NCBI RefSeq assembly: GCF_003725795.1
Contig: NZ_RBEE01000004.1
Location: forward strand, 62,001-126,000
Direction of reading: 5' to 3'
Source of the DNA: Pedobacter jejuensis
Lineage (GTDB): Bacteria > Bacteroidota > Bacteroidia > Sphingobacteriales > Sphingobacteriaceae
DNA length: 64,000 bases
Below, piece by piece: positions 36,019 to 45,070 of this stretch (position 1 is the first letter of the stretch; each line of letters begins with the position of its first letter). A model generated the notes under the pieces. It was not told the DNA's origin. It saw only the letters and a list, made by a program, of their open reading frames with translations, and searched no databases. Made by a program: the position numbers and the translations under genes.

Positions 36019-36987
36019 TTAGTTGGCTTTCTTAACGCCTTCAGATGTCATTACAATTCTTTTTATTGTACCATCATTGTTGTAATGCAAATAGTCGATA
36101 CAAACTGAGCGCCTGTAACTTCCACCATCGGTATTAATTGAACCATTATGGTAAATAAAATATGATTTGCCCTTGAAATCAATAATAGCTTGATGATTGG
36201 TATTTGAGTTACCGGCAATCTTATTCAAAATTCCTTTGTATTCCCATGGTCCGTTTATATTTTTGCTCATGGCATATACAATCTTTTCCGGAAAACCCGA
36301 TGCATAAGAAAGGTAATACCAGTTTTTTCTTTTATGAATCCAGGGTGCTTCAGTAAAATCTGGAATATTGATGGTTTTTATTGATCCATCAAGCTCAATC
36401 ATATTTTTTTTGAGTTTTGCATAATAGCATTTTTGATTGCCCCAGAAAAGATAAGCCTGACCATCATTATCTATAATAACCGACGGATCAATATCATCCC
36501 AGGTAATTTTCACATCTGTGGTCATATCGTTTGTAATCAAGGCTTTCCCAAGAGCATCTTTAAAAGGCCCTCTCGGGTTATCAGCCACGGCAACACCAAT
36601 TGATTTCCCACGGATAGTTGCATGTTCTGTAGCCACGTACCAGTAAAATTTGCCATCTCTTTCTACGACCTGTGAAGCCCAGGCATCGTCTTTTGCCCAT
36701 TTAAAATCTTTTACATTTAGCGGAGATGGATGCGCTTTCCAGGTAATCATATCTGCAGATGAATAGCAAAGCCACTCATGCATTTCGTAATTGTTTTTGG
36801 ATTTGGGAGCCACATCATGACCAGTATAAAGGTAAACCGAATCGCCATAAACAAAAGCAGCCGGATCTGCAGTGTATTTATCCGTAATGACTGGATTTCC
36901 CTTTGCGATAATAATGCTTTCCTGGGCTTTAGCGTGTAGGTTGCAAAGCACAACAATCAGGCTTAACAGGGTAAATTTATATAACAT
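36019..36987 (-). CDS. GH43 glycosidase
   Basis: 322 residues with signal peptide (ends LHAKAQ). Single GH43 propeller. Catalytic base Asp in KYTADPAAFVYGDSVYLYTGHD, pKa-modulating Asp in DDIDPSVIIDNDGQAYLFWG, acid Glu in DFTEAPWIHKRKNWYYLSYA. It ends with the GGSYRRSVCIDYLHYNNDGTI motif seen in many alpha-L-arabinofuranosidase/beta-xylosidase members. Probably removes arabinofuranose side chains in the periplasm. First structural gene after the regulator (74-nt gap), and 12 nt upstream of the BNR_4 gene. The subfamily cannot be fixed by eye. Confidence 0.88.
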   Translation of the reverse strand: MLYKFTLLSLIVVLCNLHAKAQESIIIAKGNPVITDKYTADPAAFVYGDSVYLYTGHDVAPKSKNNYEMHEWLCYSSADMITWKAHPSPLNVKDFKWAKDDAWASQVVERDGKFYWYVATEHATIRGKSIGVAVADNPRGPFKDALGKALITNDMTTDVKITWDDIDPSVIIDNDGQAYLFWGNQKCYYAKLKKNMIELDGSIKTINIPDFTEAPWIHKRKNWYYLSYASGFPEKIVYAMSKNINGPWEYKGILNKIAGNSNTNHQAIIDFKGKSYFIYHNGSINTDGGSYRRSVCIDYLHYNNDGTIKRIVMTSEGVKKAN

Positions 36988-37061
36988 ATTTTTGTCTTTT
37001 TTAAATTGATTTAGGTATTTAATTATGAAATGACGACCGCGGTAAAAACCAAAACTTCAGC

Positions 37062-40000
37062 CTAATTCATTGCATGTATGTTGTAATATTTATGAAAAGT
37101 TCTCCGGTGTTTTTTTATAAAATCAGATGGTGTGAGCTTAAATAGTTTTTGAAATTGCTCTCTGAAATATTTGATATCATTAATGCCAACTCTAAATGCA
37201 GCTTCGTTAATATTTAAATTTGTATTAATAAGCAATTCGGCGGCTTTACGTAACCGTATATAGCGAACAAAGCCGTTAATGGATTGGCCAGATGTCGCTT
37301 TGATTTTTTTGTACAAATTAGAGTGGCTCATACCTAAATCTGCCGCTAATGTTTTAACATTAAAACTATCTTCGGTAAGGTTACTTTCAATAATATTTAT
37401 ACATTTTTGCAAAAAGCCTCTATCTTCTTGCGATACTTTATGCGTATCAGATTTTAAAGTTATCTCGTTATAAAAATACGATTGCAGGTTTTTTCGATTC
37501 TTAATAATTCCGTTTATTTTTGCGGTAAATAGCTCCTTATCAAATGGTTTACTGATAAAATCGTAAGCACCAACTTCTATTCCTTGCAGCCTGATTTCAG
37601 CATTTGGATCGGCTGTTAGCAAGATTACCGGAATGTGGCTCAAAGCAGAATCATCTTTTATGGCTTTACACAGTTCAATTCCGTTTAGTCCATCCATATT
37701 CACGTCAGAAATTACAACATCAGGAAGAAATTCTTTGCAAAGTTCTAAGCCTTCAATACCATTTGTTGCCCTATAGATTTTAAAATTATCTTTAAAAATT
37801 TGGTTGATGTAATCTATAATTTCTGTGTTATCATCAACAACAAGTATAGAATGTAAATCAGAAATTAATAACGCTAGATTTCCAATGTTTTCTTTTCCTG
37901 CCAATTCGTTTTCTAGTTCTTCTTCAGCAATTAATTCATTTACATAAGTAAGTTCGGTTTCCAGTGGCTTATCGTCATATCCTGCAGGTTCGCCAATAGG
38001 CATTTCAATAAAAAAACTTGTACCAATGCCACTTTTGGTTATGAAATATATTTTGCCCTTATGCAATTCAACAAAGTTTTTCGCCAGATAAAGTCCTATT
38101 CCAAAACCCATTTTTAAAGAGGTTTTATTGATCACTTTATAAAATTTATCAAAAAGTTTTTCGCCTATTCCATCCGGAATTCCAGGTCCGCTATCACTAA
38201 CTTCAATTTTAATGTCGCCAACGTTAGCGGTAATTTTAAACTTTACGAAGCCATTATTTGGTGTAAATTTTAAGGCATTTGATAGGAGATTAAAAAATAT
38301 AATTTCCAGTTTATCTCTATCTGCAAAGATATTTAACTCTTCATCATCACATTCGAAAGTATAATCAATATTGTTATTTTTTGCGAGGTAACTAAAGCAT
38401 AAAAAAATCTCTTTTGCAAAGCGATACAAATTAATTTTTACAACGTTTAGCGTATCGTTTTCACTTTCGGTTTTTCGAAACAACAATAATTGATCGACCA
38501 AACTCAGTAACCTTCGCGAGTTGCGATAAACAACGTTTAAATCGTTTTTCTCTTGTCCTGATTCCTTGCTATTTAAAATATCCTTTATAGGATTTACAAT
38601 TAAAGTTAGCGGCGTTCTCAATTCGTGAGAGATGTTGGTGAAAAAGTTTAATTTCTTTTCATTCAAATCTTTTGCACGCTCCATTTTCAGGTTGGTAAGC
38701 TCTACCTCGTGTTTAAGGTTTCGTTGCTTGTTTCGGTAGGTTTGCAGCACATAATAACACACCGAAAATAAAGCGAGGTAAATTGCGTATGCCCACCAAC
38801 TGCGGTACCAAGGAGGAAGAATTTTTATCACAATTACTTTTTCATTGCTACTCCAAACACCTTCTGTATCCGTACTTTTTATGTGCAGCTTATATTCACC
38901 TTCACTTAACCTGGAATAAAATGCGGTTGTTAGTTTGTTTACATTGTTCCAGCCCCTATCCCATCCTTCTAAATAATAGGCATAAGAGATTTGCTCCTGA
39001 AACGAGAATTCGATAGCAGCATAATTAATAGATAAGGAAGAGTTATATGGGACGGAAATTTGTTGCAAATCAACAATGGATACATTCTTATACGTCGAAT
39101 CCAAATCGAGCGGAATATTGTTAATTCTAAAATCGGTTAATACGATTTTAGGGATACGCTTGTTTTCTTTAATACTGTCTGGATAAAACAGGTTAAAGCC
39201 ATTAATTCCACCAAATAGGAATGCACCATCTTTAAGTTTTAACGCTGCGTTATAATTAAACTGATTGCTTTGTAAGCCGTCAGAAGAAAAGTAGTTTTTG
39301 AAGGTTCCGGCTCTGGCATCAAACTTTGATAAACCATTGTATGTGCTGCACCACAGATTATCTTTTGCATCAATTAAAATATTTAGGATAGAACTGCTTG
39401 GTAAACCATCCTGCTCGGTGTATTTTTTGATGCTTTTTGTTGATGGGTTGAATTGTAATAGACCACCACCTTCGGTTCCAATCCACAAACGTTGTTTCGA
39501 ATCCTGATTTATTGCCCTTACCGCCAAGTTAATGTTGGTAAACTGATGATGTTTTTTTAAAGGGTCTATTTTTATTAAAGCGGTATAATTGCCAGCCCAA
39601 AGGTTACCAGCCGCATCTTGAAACAAAGCATGAATATCTTTCAGGTTATTATCAAAAAGCTCAAATTTATCGGTTTGTGCATCGTATTTATAGAGTGCGC
39701 CACCTCTTGTTGTACCCGCCCAAATATTTTTATCCTTGTCTCGAAAAAGTTTCCAGATATTTACTTCTTCAACACCTTTTACATTGTTGTAGCAAGAGTA
39801 ATGGATAAATTTTTGTGTTTTTTTATCAAGCCTATCTATGCCACCGCTAAAGCTTGCAATCCAAATGTTATTATCCGCATCGTTTAAAATACTGGTTATA
39901 AAGTTGCTCTTAAGCGACCCTATTTCATTGTTTTTTACAAAATTGGTAAATGTATTTTGCTTCCGGTTCCATTTGCTTAATCCACCTCCATCGGTTCCAA

Positions 40001-41099
40001 TCCACACATTCTGTTGCTCATCTTCGCTAAAAGAAAGCACAAAATTATTAACCAAAGAATTACTCTTTAAGGCATCGTTCTTTATGGTTCTAAATTGAGT
40101 ACTCTGCTGATCGATTAAATTTATACCACCTCGTAAAGTTGCAATCCATTTTCTTGATTCTCTATCCTCATAAACTTGTGCAACGGAGTTACTGCTCAGC
40201 AAACCCTTCTCTTTGCCTGCCGATAAATGATTAACATTATTGTTTCGGATATCTAAAACATAAATTCCTGAGCCATCGGTAGAAACCCAAAGTTTTTTCT
40301 GCTTATCCAGCATCAGGTTCATAATGTTATCGTTATTAGGATAGTTTTGAGGCTTAGCTAATATTGTAGATTTAGTATCAAATTTGTAAAGCCCTGCCTC
40401 GGTTCCTATCCACAAAACATTTTGTTCACCTGCAATAATTTTGGTTACATTTTTTACATCAGGTTTTATAAGTTTTAATTTGGCATTTGATGGGTTGTAG
40501 TTGCACAAACCTAGGTCTTTCACATAAAACCACAACAGTCCATCATTGGCTAAACAAAGTGCCTTTATTGCATAATCTTTATCATTTAATGAAACTTTAT
40601 TTGCAATAGCACTTCCCTTTTTTAGCAAGTAAAGTCCATTTTCATCAGTAGCTATAAAAACAGCTCCGTTTTTATCTATCGCAATTGAATTAACTGAAGC
40701 CGTTAAAACAGTTTGCTTACCACCTTCTTTTACTTTTAACTTATGGAATTTTGAATCAGCATAGCCATAATATGAAACGCCCTTTTGCGTACCAATCCAA
40801 ACACGATTCTGATTATCGCCATTTAAAACGGTTATATGGTTGTTTATAAGAGAATTATCTACGTTTTGATTGTTCCTGAAGACCTTAAAGTTGTAACCAT
40901 CATACCGGTTTAAACCATCATAAGTACCCATCCACATAAAACCATAACCATCTAAATAAAGAGAATTAACGATGTTATTTGAAAGGCCACTTTCTACACC
41001 AAGATATTTAAGTAAAGGCTGCGATTGTGCGAAGCAAAACTTTATGCTGAGCAGGAAACAGGTTGCAAAAGCAATTAATATCTTGTTTGCAGATGGCAT
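37062..41099 (-). CDS. Hybrid two-component system regulator of the PUL
   Basis: 1345 residues. Signal peptide (ends FCFAQ); periplasmic sensor of two seven-bladed propellers built from Reg_prop repeats (GFMWMGTYDGLNRYDGYNF and many WIGT.GGGL repeats, ~30-690); Y_Y_Y domain (~700-780); one membrane helix (WWAYAIYLALFSVCYYVLQ); HisKA with NISHELRTPLTLI (His ~823); HATPase (SDSGPGIPDG, GFGIGLYLAKNFVELH); receiver with Asp in VVISDVNMDGLNG; C-terminal AraC helix-turn-helix (GMSHSNLYKKIKATSGQSI, AAFRVGINDIKYFREQFQKLF). This type binds an oligosaccharide in the periplasm and activates its own locus. It is the promoter-proximal gene of the PUL, divergent from map. Confidence 0.96.
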   Translation of the reverse strand: MPSANKILIAFATCFLLSIKFCFAQSQPLLKYLGVESGLSNNIVNSLYLDGYGFMWMGTYDGLNRYDGYNFKVFRNNQNVDNSLINNHITVLNGDNQNRVWIGTQKGVSYYGYADSKFHKLKVKEGGKQTVLTASVNSIAIDKNGAVFIATDENGLYLLKKGSAIANKVSLNDKDYAIKALCLANDGLLWFYVKDLGLCNYNPSNAKLKLIKPDVKNVTKIIAGEQNVLWIGTEAGLYKFDTKSTILAKPQNYPNNDNIMNLMLDKQKKLWVSTDGSGIYVLDIRNNNVNHLSAGKEKGLLSSNSVAQVYEDRESRKWIATLRGGINLIDQQSTQFRTIKNDALKSNSLVNNFVLSFSEDEQQNVWIGTDGGGLSKWNRKQNTFTNFVKNNEIGSLKSNFITSILNDADNNIWIASFSGGIDRLDKKTQKFIHYSCYNNVKGVEEVNIWKLFRDKDKNIWAGTTRGGALYKYDAQTDKFELFDNNLKDIHALFQDAAGNLWAGNYTALIKIDPLKKHHQFTNINLAVRAINQDSKQRLWIGTEGGGLLQFNPSTKSIKKYTEQDGLPSSSILNILIDAKDNLWCSTYNGLSKFDARAGTFKNYFSSDGLQSNQFNYNAALKLKDGAFLFGGINGFNLFYPDSIKENKRIPKIVLTDFRINNIPLDLDSTYKNVSIVDLQQISVPYNSSLSINYAAIEFSFQEQISYAYYLEGWDRGWNNVNKLTTAFYSRLSEGEYKLHIKSTDTEGVWSSNEKVIVIKILPPWYRSWWAYAIYLALFSVCYYVLQTYRNKQRNLKHEVELTNLKMERAKDLNEKKLNFFTNISHELRTPLTLIVNPIKDILNSKESGQEKNDLNVVYRNSRRLLSLVDQLLLFRKTESENDTLNVVKINLYRFAKEIFLCFSYLAKNNNIDYTFECDDEELNIFADRDKLEIIFFNLLSNALKFTPNNGFVKFKITANVGDIKIEVSDSGPGIPDGIGEKLFDKFYKVINKTSLKMGFGIGLYLAKNFVELHKGKIYFITKSGIGTSFFIEMPIGEPAGYDDKPLETELTYVNELIAEEELENELAGKENIGNLALLISDLHSILVVDDNTEIIDYINQIFKDNFKIYRATNGIEGLELCKEFLPDVVISDVNMDGLNGIELCKAIKDDSALSHIPVILLTADPNAEIRLQGIEVGAYDFISKPFDKELFTAKINGIIKNRKNLQSYFYNEITLKSDTHKVSQEDRGFLQKCINIIESNLTEDSFNVKTLAADLGMSHSNLYKKIKATSGQSINGFVRYIRLRKAAELLINTNLNINEAAFRVGINDIKYFREQFQKLFKLTPSDFIKKHRRTFHKYYNIHAMN

Positions 41100-41297
41100 A
41101 AATTATAGAGAAGAGATATTTGGTATTAACGAATATACAATTTTTAGCAAACCATAAATCAGCTTTAACAAATAAACGTATTATTAACGTTAATACAAGA
41201 ATAAACTGAATTTATGGTTAATATTTGATTATTTATTATGAAAAAATGAATGGTAACTTTTGATATTACTGAGAAAATACTTTTAAATATTTATTAG

Positions 41298-41305
41298 TAA
41301 TTTTG
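41298..41305 (+). promoter_or_regulatory. Candidate -7 box of map
   Basis: TAATTTTG matches TAnnTTTG and ends 6 nt before the ATG at 41312. If used, the mRNA would be leaderless. No -33 element at the right distance was found. Confidence 0.3.
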
Positions 41306-41311
41306 CCACCA

Positions 41312-42106
41312 ATGATTTTTTACAAAACTGATGAACAAGTAGAACTGATGCGAATCAGTGCGCTATTGGTAAGCGAAACCCTTTCTGAAATCGCTAAAAT
41401 TTTACGCCCGGGTTTAGCAACCATTGAGATTGATAAATTAGCAAATGAATTTATTTTAGATAATGGTGCTGTACCATCTTTTTTCAACTACAATGGTTTT
41501 CCGCACCACATTATTACCTCTGTAAATGATGTTGTTGTACATGGTTTCCCCGGTAAAGAAACCTTAAAAGATGGTGATATCATTTCTGTTGATGTTGGTG
41601 TTATTAAAAATGAATACCATGGCGACCATGCTTATACTTTTGTAATTGGCGATGCCAGCGAAGAAATTTTAAAATTGGTTAGAACTACCAAAGAATCTCT
41701 TTTTGTTGGTATAAATGAGGCTGTTGTGGGCAGAAGATTAGGTGATATCGGTTTTGCTATTCAAAATCATAATGAGAAGCAAGGTTATGGTGTGGTAAGA
41801 GATTTTGTAGGTCACGGACTTGGAAAAAGCATGCATGAAGACCCACAAGTGCCCAATTATGGCAAACGTGGTTCGGGACTAATGCTTAAAGAAAACCTTG
41901 TTTTGGCGATAGAACCGATGATTAACCTTGGTAAAAAAGAGGTGTATATTGAAAGAGATGGCTGGACGGTTAGAACTAAAGATGGTAAACCTTCCGTTCA
42001 TTTTGAACATGATGTATGCATTAAAAAAGGTAAAGCTTTAATTTTATCTGATTATACACCCATAGAATTAGCAGAGAGAAATAATATTAATCTAAAGGTG
42101 GTTTAG
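41312..42106 (+). CDS. map: Methionine aminopeptidase, type I
   Basis: 264 residues from the ATG at 41312. A TTG three codons earlier is also in frame but lies inside the putative -7 box. Pita-bread fold with the five metal ligands in their usual motifs: ISVDVGVIKNEYHGDHAYTF (two Asp), GHGLGKSMHEDP (His), LAIEPMI (Glu) and HFEHDVCI (Glu). The HHIITSVNDVVVHGFP segment gives the substrate His. It removes the initiator methionine from new proteins. Here it stands alone between the divergent PUL regulator and a repeat, not in the ribosomal-protein cluster, so it may be a second paralogue. Confidence 0.94.
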   Translation: MIFYKTDEQVELMRISALLVSETLSEIAKILRPGLATIEIDKLANEFILDNGAVPSFFNYNGFPHHIITSVNDVVVHGFPGKETLKDGDIISVDVGVIKNEYHGDHAYTFVIGDASEEILKLVRTTKESLFVGINEAVVGRRLGDIGFAIQNHNEKQGYGVVRDFVGHGLGKSMHEDPQVPNYGKRGSGLMLKENLVLAIEPMINLGKKEVYIERDGWTVRTKDGKPSVHFEHDVCIKKGKALILSDYTPIELAERNNINLKVV

Positions 42107-42495
42107 GCTTTAACACACTTAACGATAATAAATCTTATAAATCAGCTTATTCACCCAAGTTCGATTGTTAAACTTAATATTTTGTTGTTTTATCGGCGTA
42201 TTGCTTGTACGACACGTCATGCTGAATTTATTTCAGCATCTTTCCTGCAAATAAGACCCTGAAATGAATTCAGGGTGACGTTAGCTATAAAAAAGTGGCT
42301 TTACTTAGGTGAAGAAAAATTAATAATCGAGCTCAGCTTAACATATTATAGCATAGCAATATTTAGTCTGGATTTGAAACTTGTGCTAAATTTTGTAAAA
42401 CATAAACATTCAGTTGATGTTAAATAACTGGTAAATTATTACTGTGTTGAATATTCAGTTTTCAGATATTAATACAAATTAAAATCATCCAGATT
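42107..42495. repeat. Intergenic region with one dispersed double-palindrome repeat
   Basis: 42158-42300 is a clear copy of the ~140-bp repeat found at 16.5-18.2 kb, in the same orientation, with both palindromes (TGCTGAATTTATTTCAGCA and ACCCTGAAATGAATTCAGGGT-like). The rest (42301-42495) is AT-rich and should hold the promoter of the small lipoprotein gene. No gene seen. Confidence 0.85.
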
Positions 42496-42699
42496 ATGAA
42501 AAAGAAATTAATGTTAATTGCCTTGAGTATAGGCATTTCAGTTGCAGCTTGTAACGGCAAAAAAGCCGATTCAGAAAATGCAGATAAGATGAATACATAC
42601 AGCGATTCGACAACTTTAGATACGAATTCTAAAGACAGTACACAAGCAAATATCATGGCCGATTCTACAACAAATGCGCCAGCAGATGTGAATCATTAA
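42496..42699 (+). CDS. Small Ser/Thr/Asp-rich lipoprotein
   Basis: 67 residues. The lipoprotein signal peptide MKKKLMLIALSIGISVAAC places the lipidated Cys at 19. The mature ~49 residues are hydrophilic and low-complexity, rich in Ser, Thr, Asp, Asn and Lys, with no recognisable domain. Probably an outer- or inner-membrane-tethered small protein, of unknown function. It is followed by a long hairpin that separates it from the glycosyltransferase cluster. Confidence 0.75.
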   Translation: MKKKLMLIALSIGISVAACNGKKADSENADKMNTYSDSTTLDTNSKDSTQANIMADSTTNAPADVNH

Positions 42700-42712
42700 A
42701 AAATCTATTAAA

Positions 42713-42761
42713 GACTTACGAAGTTTCCATCTGCTCTTTGCCTGTTGAAACTTCGTGAGTC
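42713..42761 (+). terminator. 15-bp hairpin after the small lipoprotein gene
   Basis: GACTTACGAAGTTTC (42713-42727) pairs with GAAACTTCGTGAGTC (42747-42761), one G-U pair, 19-nt loop. No U-run follows directly, so termination may be weak or it may protect the mRNA end. Confidence 0.6.
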
Positions 42762-42845
42762 AACCTTAAGCACAATATTTTTCGATTTAAAAAACTTAGC
42801 TGTCGTTTTGATTGTCATATATGATATAAATAATCGCTATCATTT

Positions 42846-43934
42846 ATGAAGATTGGAATCATCGCACATTTAAAACATCCTATTTCCGCTCCGTTTGCCG
42901 GTGGATTAGAAGTTTTTACCCATCAAATCACCAAACTGCTTGTTGAACGTGGTCATGAGGTGATTTTGTTCGCAAGTTCCAATTCCGATTCATCACTTCC
43001 TGTCGAATCGATTTTATCTGATAATGATTACGATAAACAAACTGGTGTAAGGATTAAAAGAAAAGATTTGCCTTCAGAATATATTGCCGAACACCATGCC
43101 TATTTCAACTTGATGATGCATATTGACAATTACGATTTGGACGTAATTTTTAATAATTCATTGCATTACATTCCAATAACCATGGCAAATACAGTACAAA
43201 CGCCAATGCTTACCGTACTGCACACGCCTCCATTTTACGAGTTAGATTTAGCCATTCGTTCAGAAAGGAAAAATCCGGTAATTAATTATGTTACCGTTTC
43301 AAAACAAAGTGCTGCAAACTGGCAAAAGCAAATAGAAAACTGTGCGATAATACCCAATGGAATTGTTATAGAAGATTGGGTTTCCTATCCAGATAAAAAT
43401 ATAGATGAGTATGCGGTTTGGTTTGGCAGGATACATCCAGATAAAGGATTACACCTAGCAATTGAAGCCTCCAAAAAAGCGGAAATTAAACTTAAGGTAG
43501 CGGGAGCAATAGCCGACCAACGCTATTATGATAGCAAAATCGCTCCAGTACTTGATGAAACCATAGAATGTTTAGGCTTATTAAATCACCAGGAATTAAA
43601 TGCATTGATTGGTGGGGCGCAAGTTTGTTTAATTACGCCATGCTGGCAAGAGCCATTCGGTTTAGTCGTTGCCGAAGCCATGGCTTGCGGCACACCAATA
43701 GTTGGTTTTAAAATGGGTGCGCTACCAGAACTTATTGATGAACATTGTGGCATTTTAGTTGATTTCGCTAATACGGATGCACTTGCAGCTGCCATCCAAT
43801 CGGCATCTAACTTCGACAGAACGTTAGTGGCACAATCTGCAATGAGGTTTGACATCCATAAAATGATTGATAAATACGAGCAAATGCTTGAAAACATAAT
43901 ATCGCAACATCCAGTTAAACAAGCATACCAATGA
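42846..43934 (+). CDS. GT4-type glycosyltransferase
   Basis: 362 residues, GT-B fold. The N-terminal domain starts MKIGIIAHLKHPISAPFAGG with the glycine-rich loop and FTHQITKLLVERGHEVILFA. The C-terminal domain has AVWFGRIHPDKGLHLAIEA and the EX7E donor motif EPFGLVVAEAMACGTPIVG, then GILVDFANTDALAAAI. No membrane segment. It is a retaining transferase that uses a nucleotide-activated sugar; the acceptor is unknown. First gene of a four-gene operon: its last 4 nt (ATGA) overlap the flavoprotein start. Together with the PIG-L deacetylase two genes on, it recalls the BshA/BshB and MshA/MshB pairs of thiol biosynthesis, though the rest of the cluster differs. Confidence 0.88.
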   Translation: MKIGIIAHLKHPISAPFAGGLEVFTHQITKLLVERGHEVILFASSNSDSSLPVESILSDNDYDKQTGVRIKRKDLPSEYIAEHHAYFNLMMHIDNYDLDVIFNNSLHYIPITMANTVQTPMLTVLHTPPFYELDLAIRSERKNPVINYVTVSKQSAANWQKQIENCAIIPNGIVIEDWVSYPDKNIDEYAVWFGRIHPDKGLHLAIEASKKAEIKLKVAGAIADQRYYDSKIAPVLDETIECLGLLNHQELNALIGGAQVCLITPCWQEPFGLVVAEAMACGTPIVGFKMGALPELIDEHCGILVDFANTDALAAAIQSASNFDRTLVAQSAMRFDIHKMIDKYEQMLENIISQHPVKQAYQ

Positions 43935-45070
43935 TAGATACAATAAAAGAAGCTTTTAACCCAATTACCTTTCAAAATGCACTTGCTGAAATTGAGCAGA
44001 TGGCATCTGTTTCAGAACATCATACCGATGGATTGAGTAAAGAATTTGAATTGTTGCGTGAAATTAGTGTATTAAAAATTGTGCTTCCTGGTGAATATCT
44101 TGATTTTAACAAGCCAAACACGCCAGCATTATTAACGCTTTTAAAAGACGTTGGAAAGGCAAATTTATCAGTTGGTAGAATTTTCGAAGGACACATTAAT
44201 ACTTTATACCTAATTCATTTATATGCTGATGAAGACCAAAAACGAAACTGGTTTGAAGGTGTTAAAGAATATGGCCATTTATTTGGGGTTTGGAATACAC
44301 AAGCGCAAAATGGAATAGAGTTTAAGTCTATCGATAATAAATTGATTGTTTCTGGAAATAAAACATTTTGCTCTGGCGTTGGCTTAGTTAATAGAGCATT
44401 AATTACCGGAAATATAAATCATGGAGAAAGGGCTGGCTGGCAAATGTCAATCGTTAATATGGGGAAGATTAGCGATGACAAAGTAAATAAAGAAATCTGG
44501 AAACCTTTAGGAATGAAAGCTTCAGGAAGTTACACCGTTGATTTTTCGGGTTATGAATTAGCTGATAGTGAATTGCTATCAAAACCAGGAATATACCTCA
44601 AACAACCTTATTTCAGTGCTGGTGCGATACGGTTTGCAGCCGTGCATTTAGGCGGTGCAGAAGCAGTTGCACACAATACCATAAAATATTTAAAAGAGTT
44701 AAACCGTACTGAAGATCCCATTCAAAGAATGCGAATTGCCAGTATAATGACACAGCTGGTTGCAGGTCAATTGTGGTTGGAAAAGGCTGGTGAAAATTAT
44801 GATAATTGGCTCGAAAATAAAGAATTTGAGCAAAATCTTATCGCTTTTGCAAATATGACACGTACAACTATTGAAGATATTTGCCTGCGAATTATGGATG
44901 AAAGCAACAAATGTGTTGGAGCAAGAGGATTAATGGCTCCATATACTTTAGAGCGTATATTCAGAGACTTAACATTCTATCTTCGCCAACCTGCTCCTGA
45001 TGCTACTCGATTAAACATTGCCGATTTTTTCATCAATAAAAACAGTGTTTCTTATGGAACAAATATTTAA
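43931..45070 (+). CDS. Acyl-CoA-dehydrogenase-like flavoprotein of a glycosylation cluster
   Basis: 379 residues with the three-part ACAD fold: helical N-domain, beta-domain (GVWNTQAQNGIEFKS, IVSGNKTFCSGVGLVNRALI, WKPLGMKASGSYTVDFSGYEL) and C-terminal helical bundle (CVGARGLMAPYTLERIFRDLTF, LRQPAPDATRLN). I do not see the YEG-type catalytic Glu segment of true acyl-CoA dehydrogenases, so it may instead be a flavin oxidase or monooxygenase like the amino-sugar N-oxidising members of this superfamily. That is an inference. Embedded between GT4 and the PIG-L/methyltransferase with overlapping ends on both sides, it clearly belongs to their pathway rather than to fatty-acid oxidation. Confidence 0.82.
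   Translation: MIDTIKEAFNPITFQNALAEIEQMASVSEHHTDGLSKEFELLREISVLKIVLPGEYLDFNKPNTPALLTLLKDVGKANLSVGRIFEGHINTLYLIHLYADEDQKRNWFEGVKEYGHLFGVWNTQAQNGIEFKSIDNKLIVSGNKTFCSGVGLVNRALITGNINHGERAGWQMSIVNMGKISDDKVNKEIWKPLGMKASGSYTVDFSGYELADSELLSKPGIYLKQPYFSAGAIRFAAVHLGGAEAVAHNTIKYLKELNRTEDPIQRMRIASIMTQLVAGQLWLEKAGENYDNWLENKEFEQNLIAFANMTRTTIEDICLRIMDESNKCVGARGLMAPYTLERIFRDLTFYLRQPAPDATRLNIADFFINKNSVSYGTNI

Noticed and set aside
36019..41099. Horizontal-transfer boundary around the PUL
   Set aside because: I saw no integrase, tRNA end, insertion sequence or obvious base-composition break. The repeat block at 16.5-18.2 kb lies near one side only.
41303..41311. TTG start for methionine aminopeptidase
   Set aside because: It lies inside the TAATTTTG -7-like box and adds only three residues; the ATG at 41312 is the normal family start.
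42158..42300. CRISPR-like or phage att-like reading of the double-palindrome repeat
   Set aside because: There are no regular short spacers and no cas or integrase genes. The copies are ~140 bp and dispersed, which fits a REP-like family.
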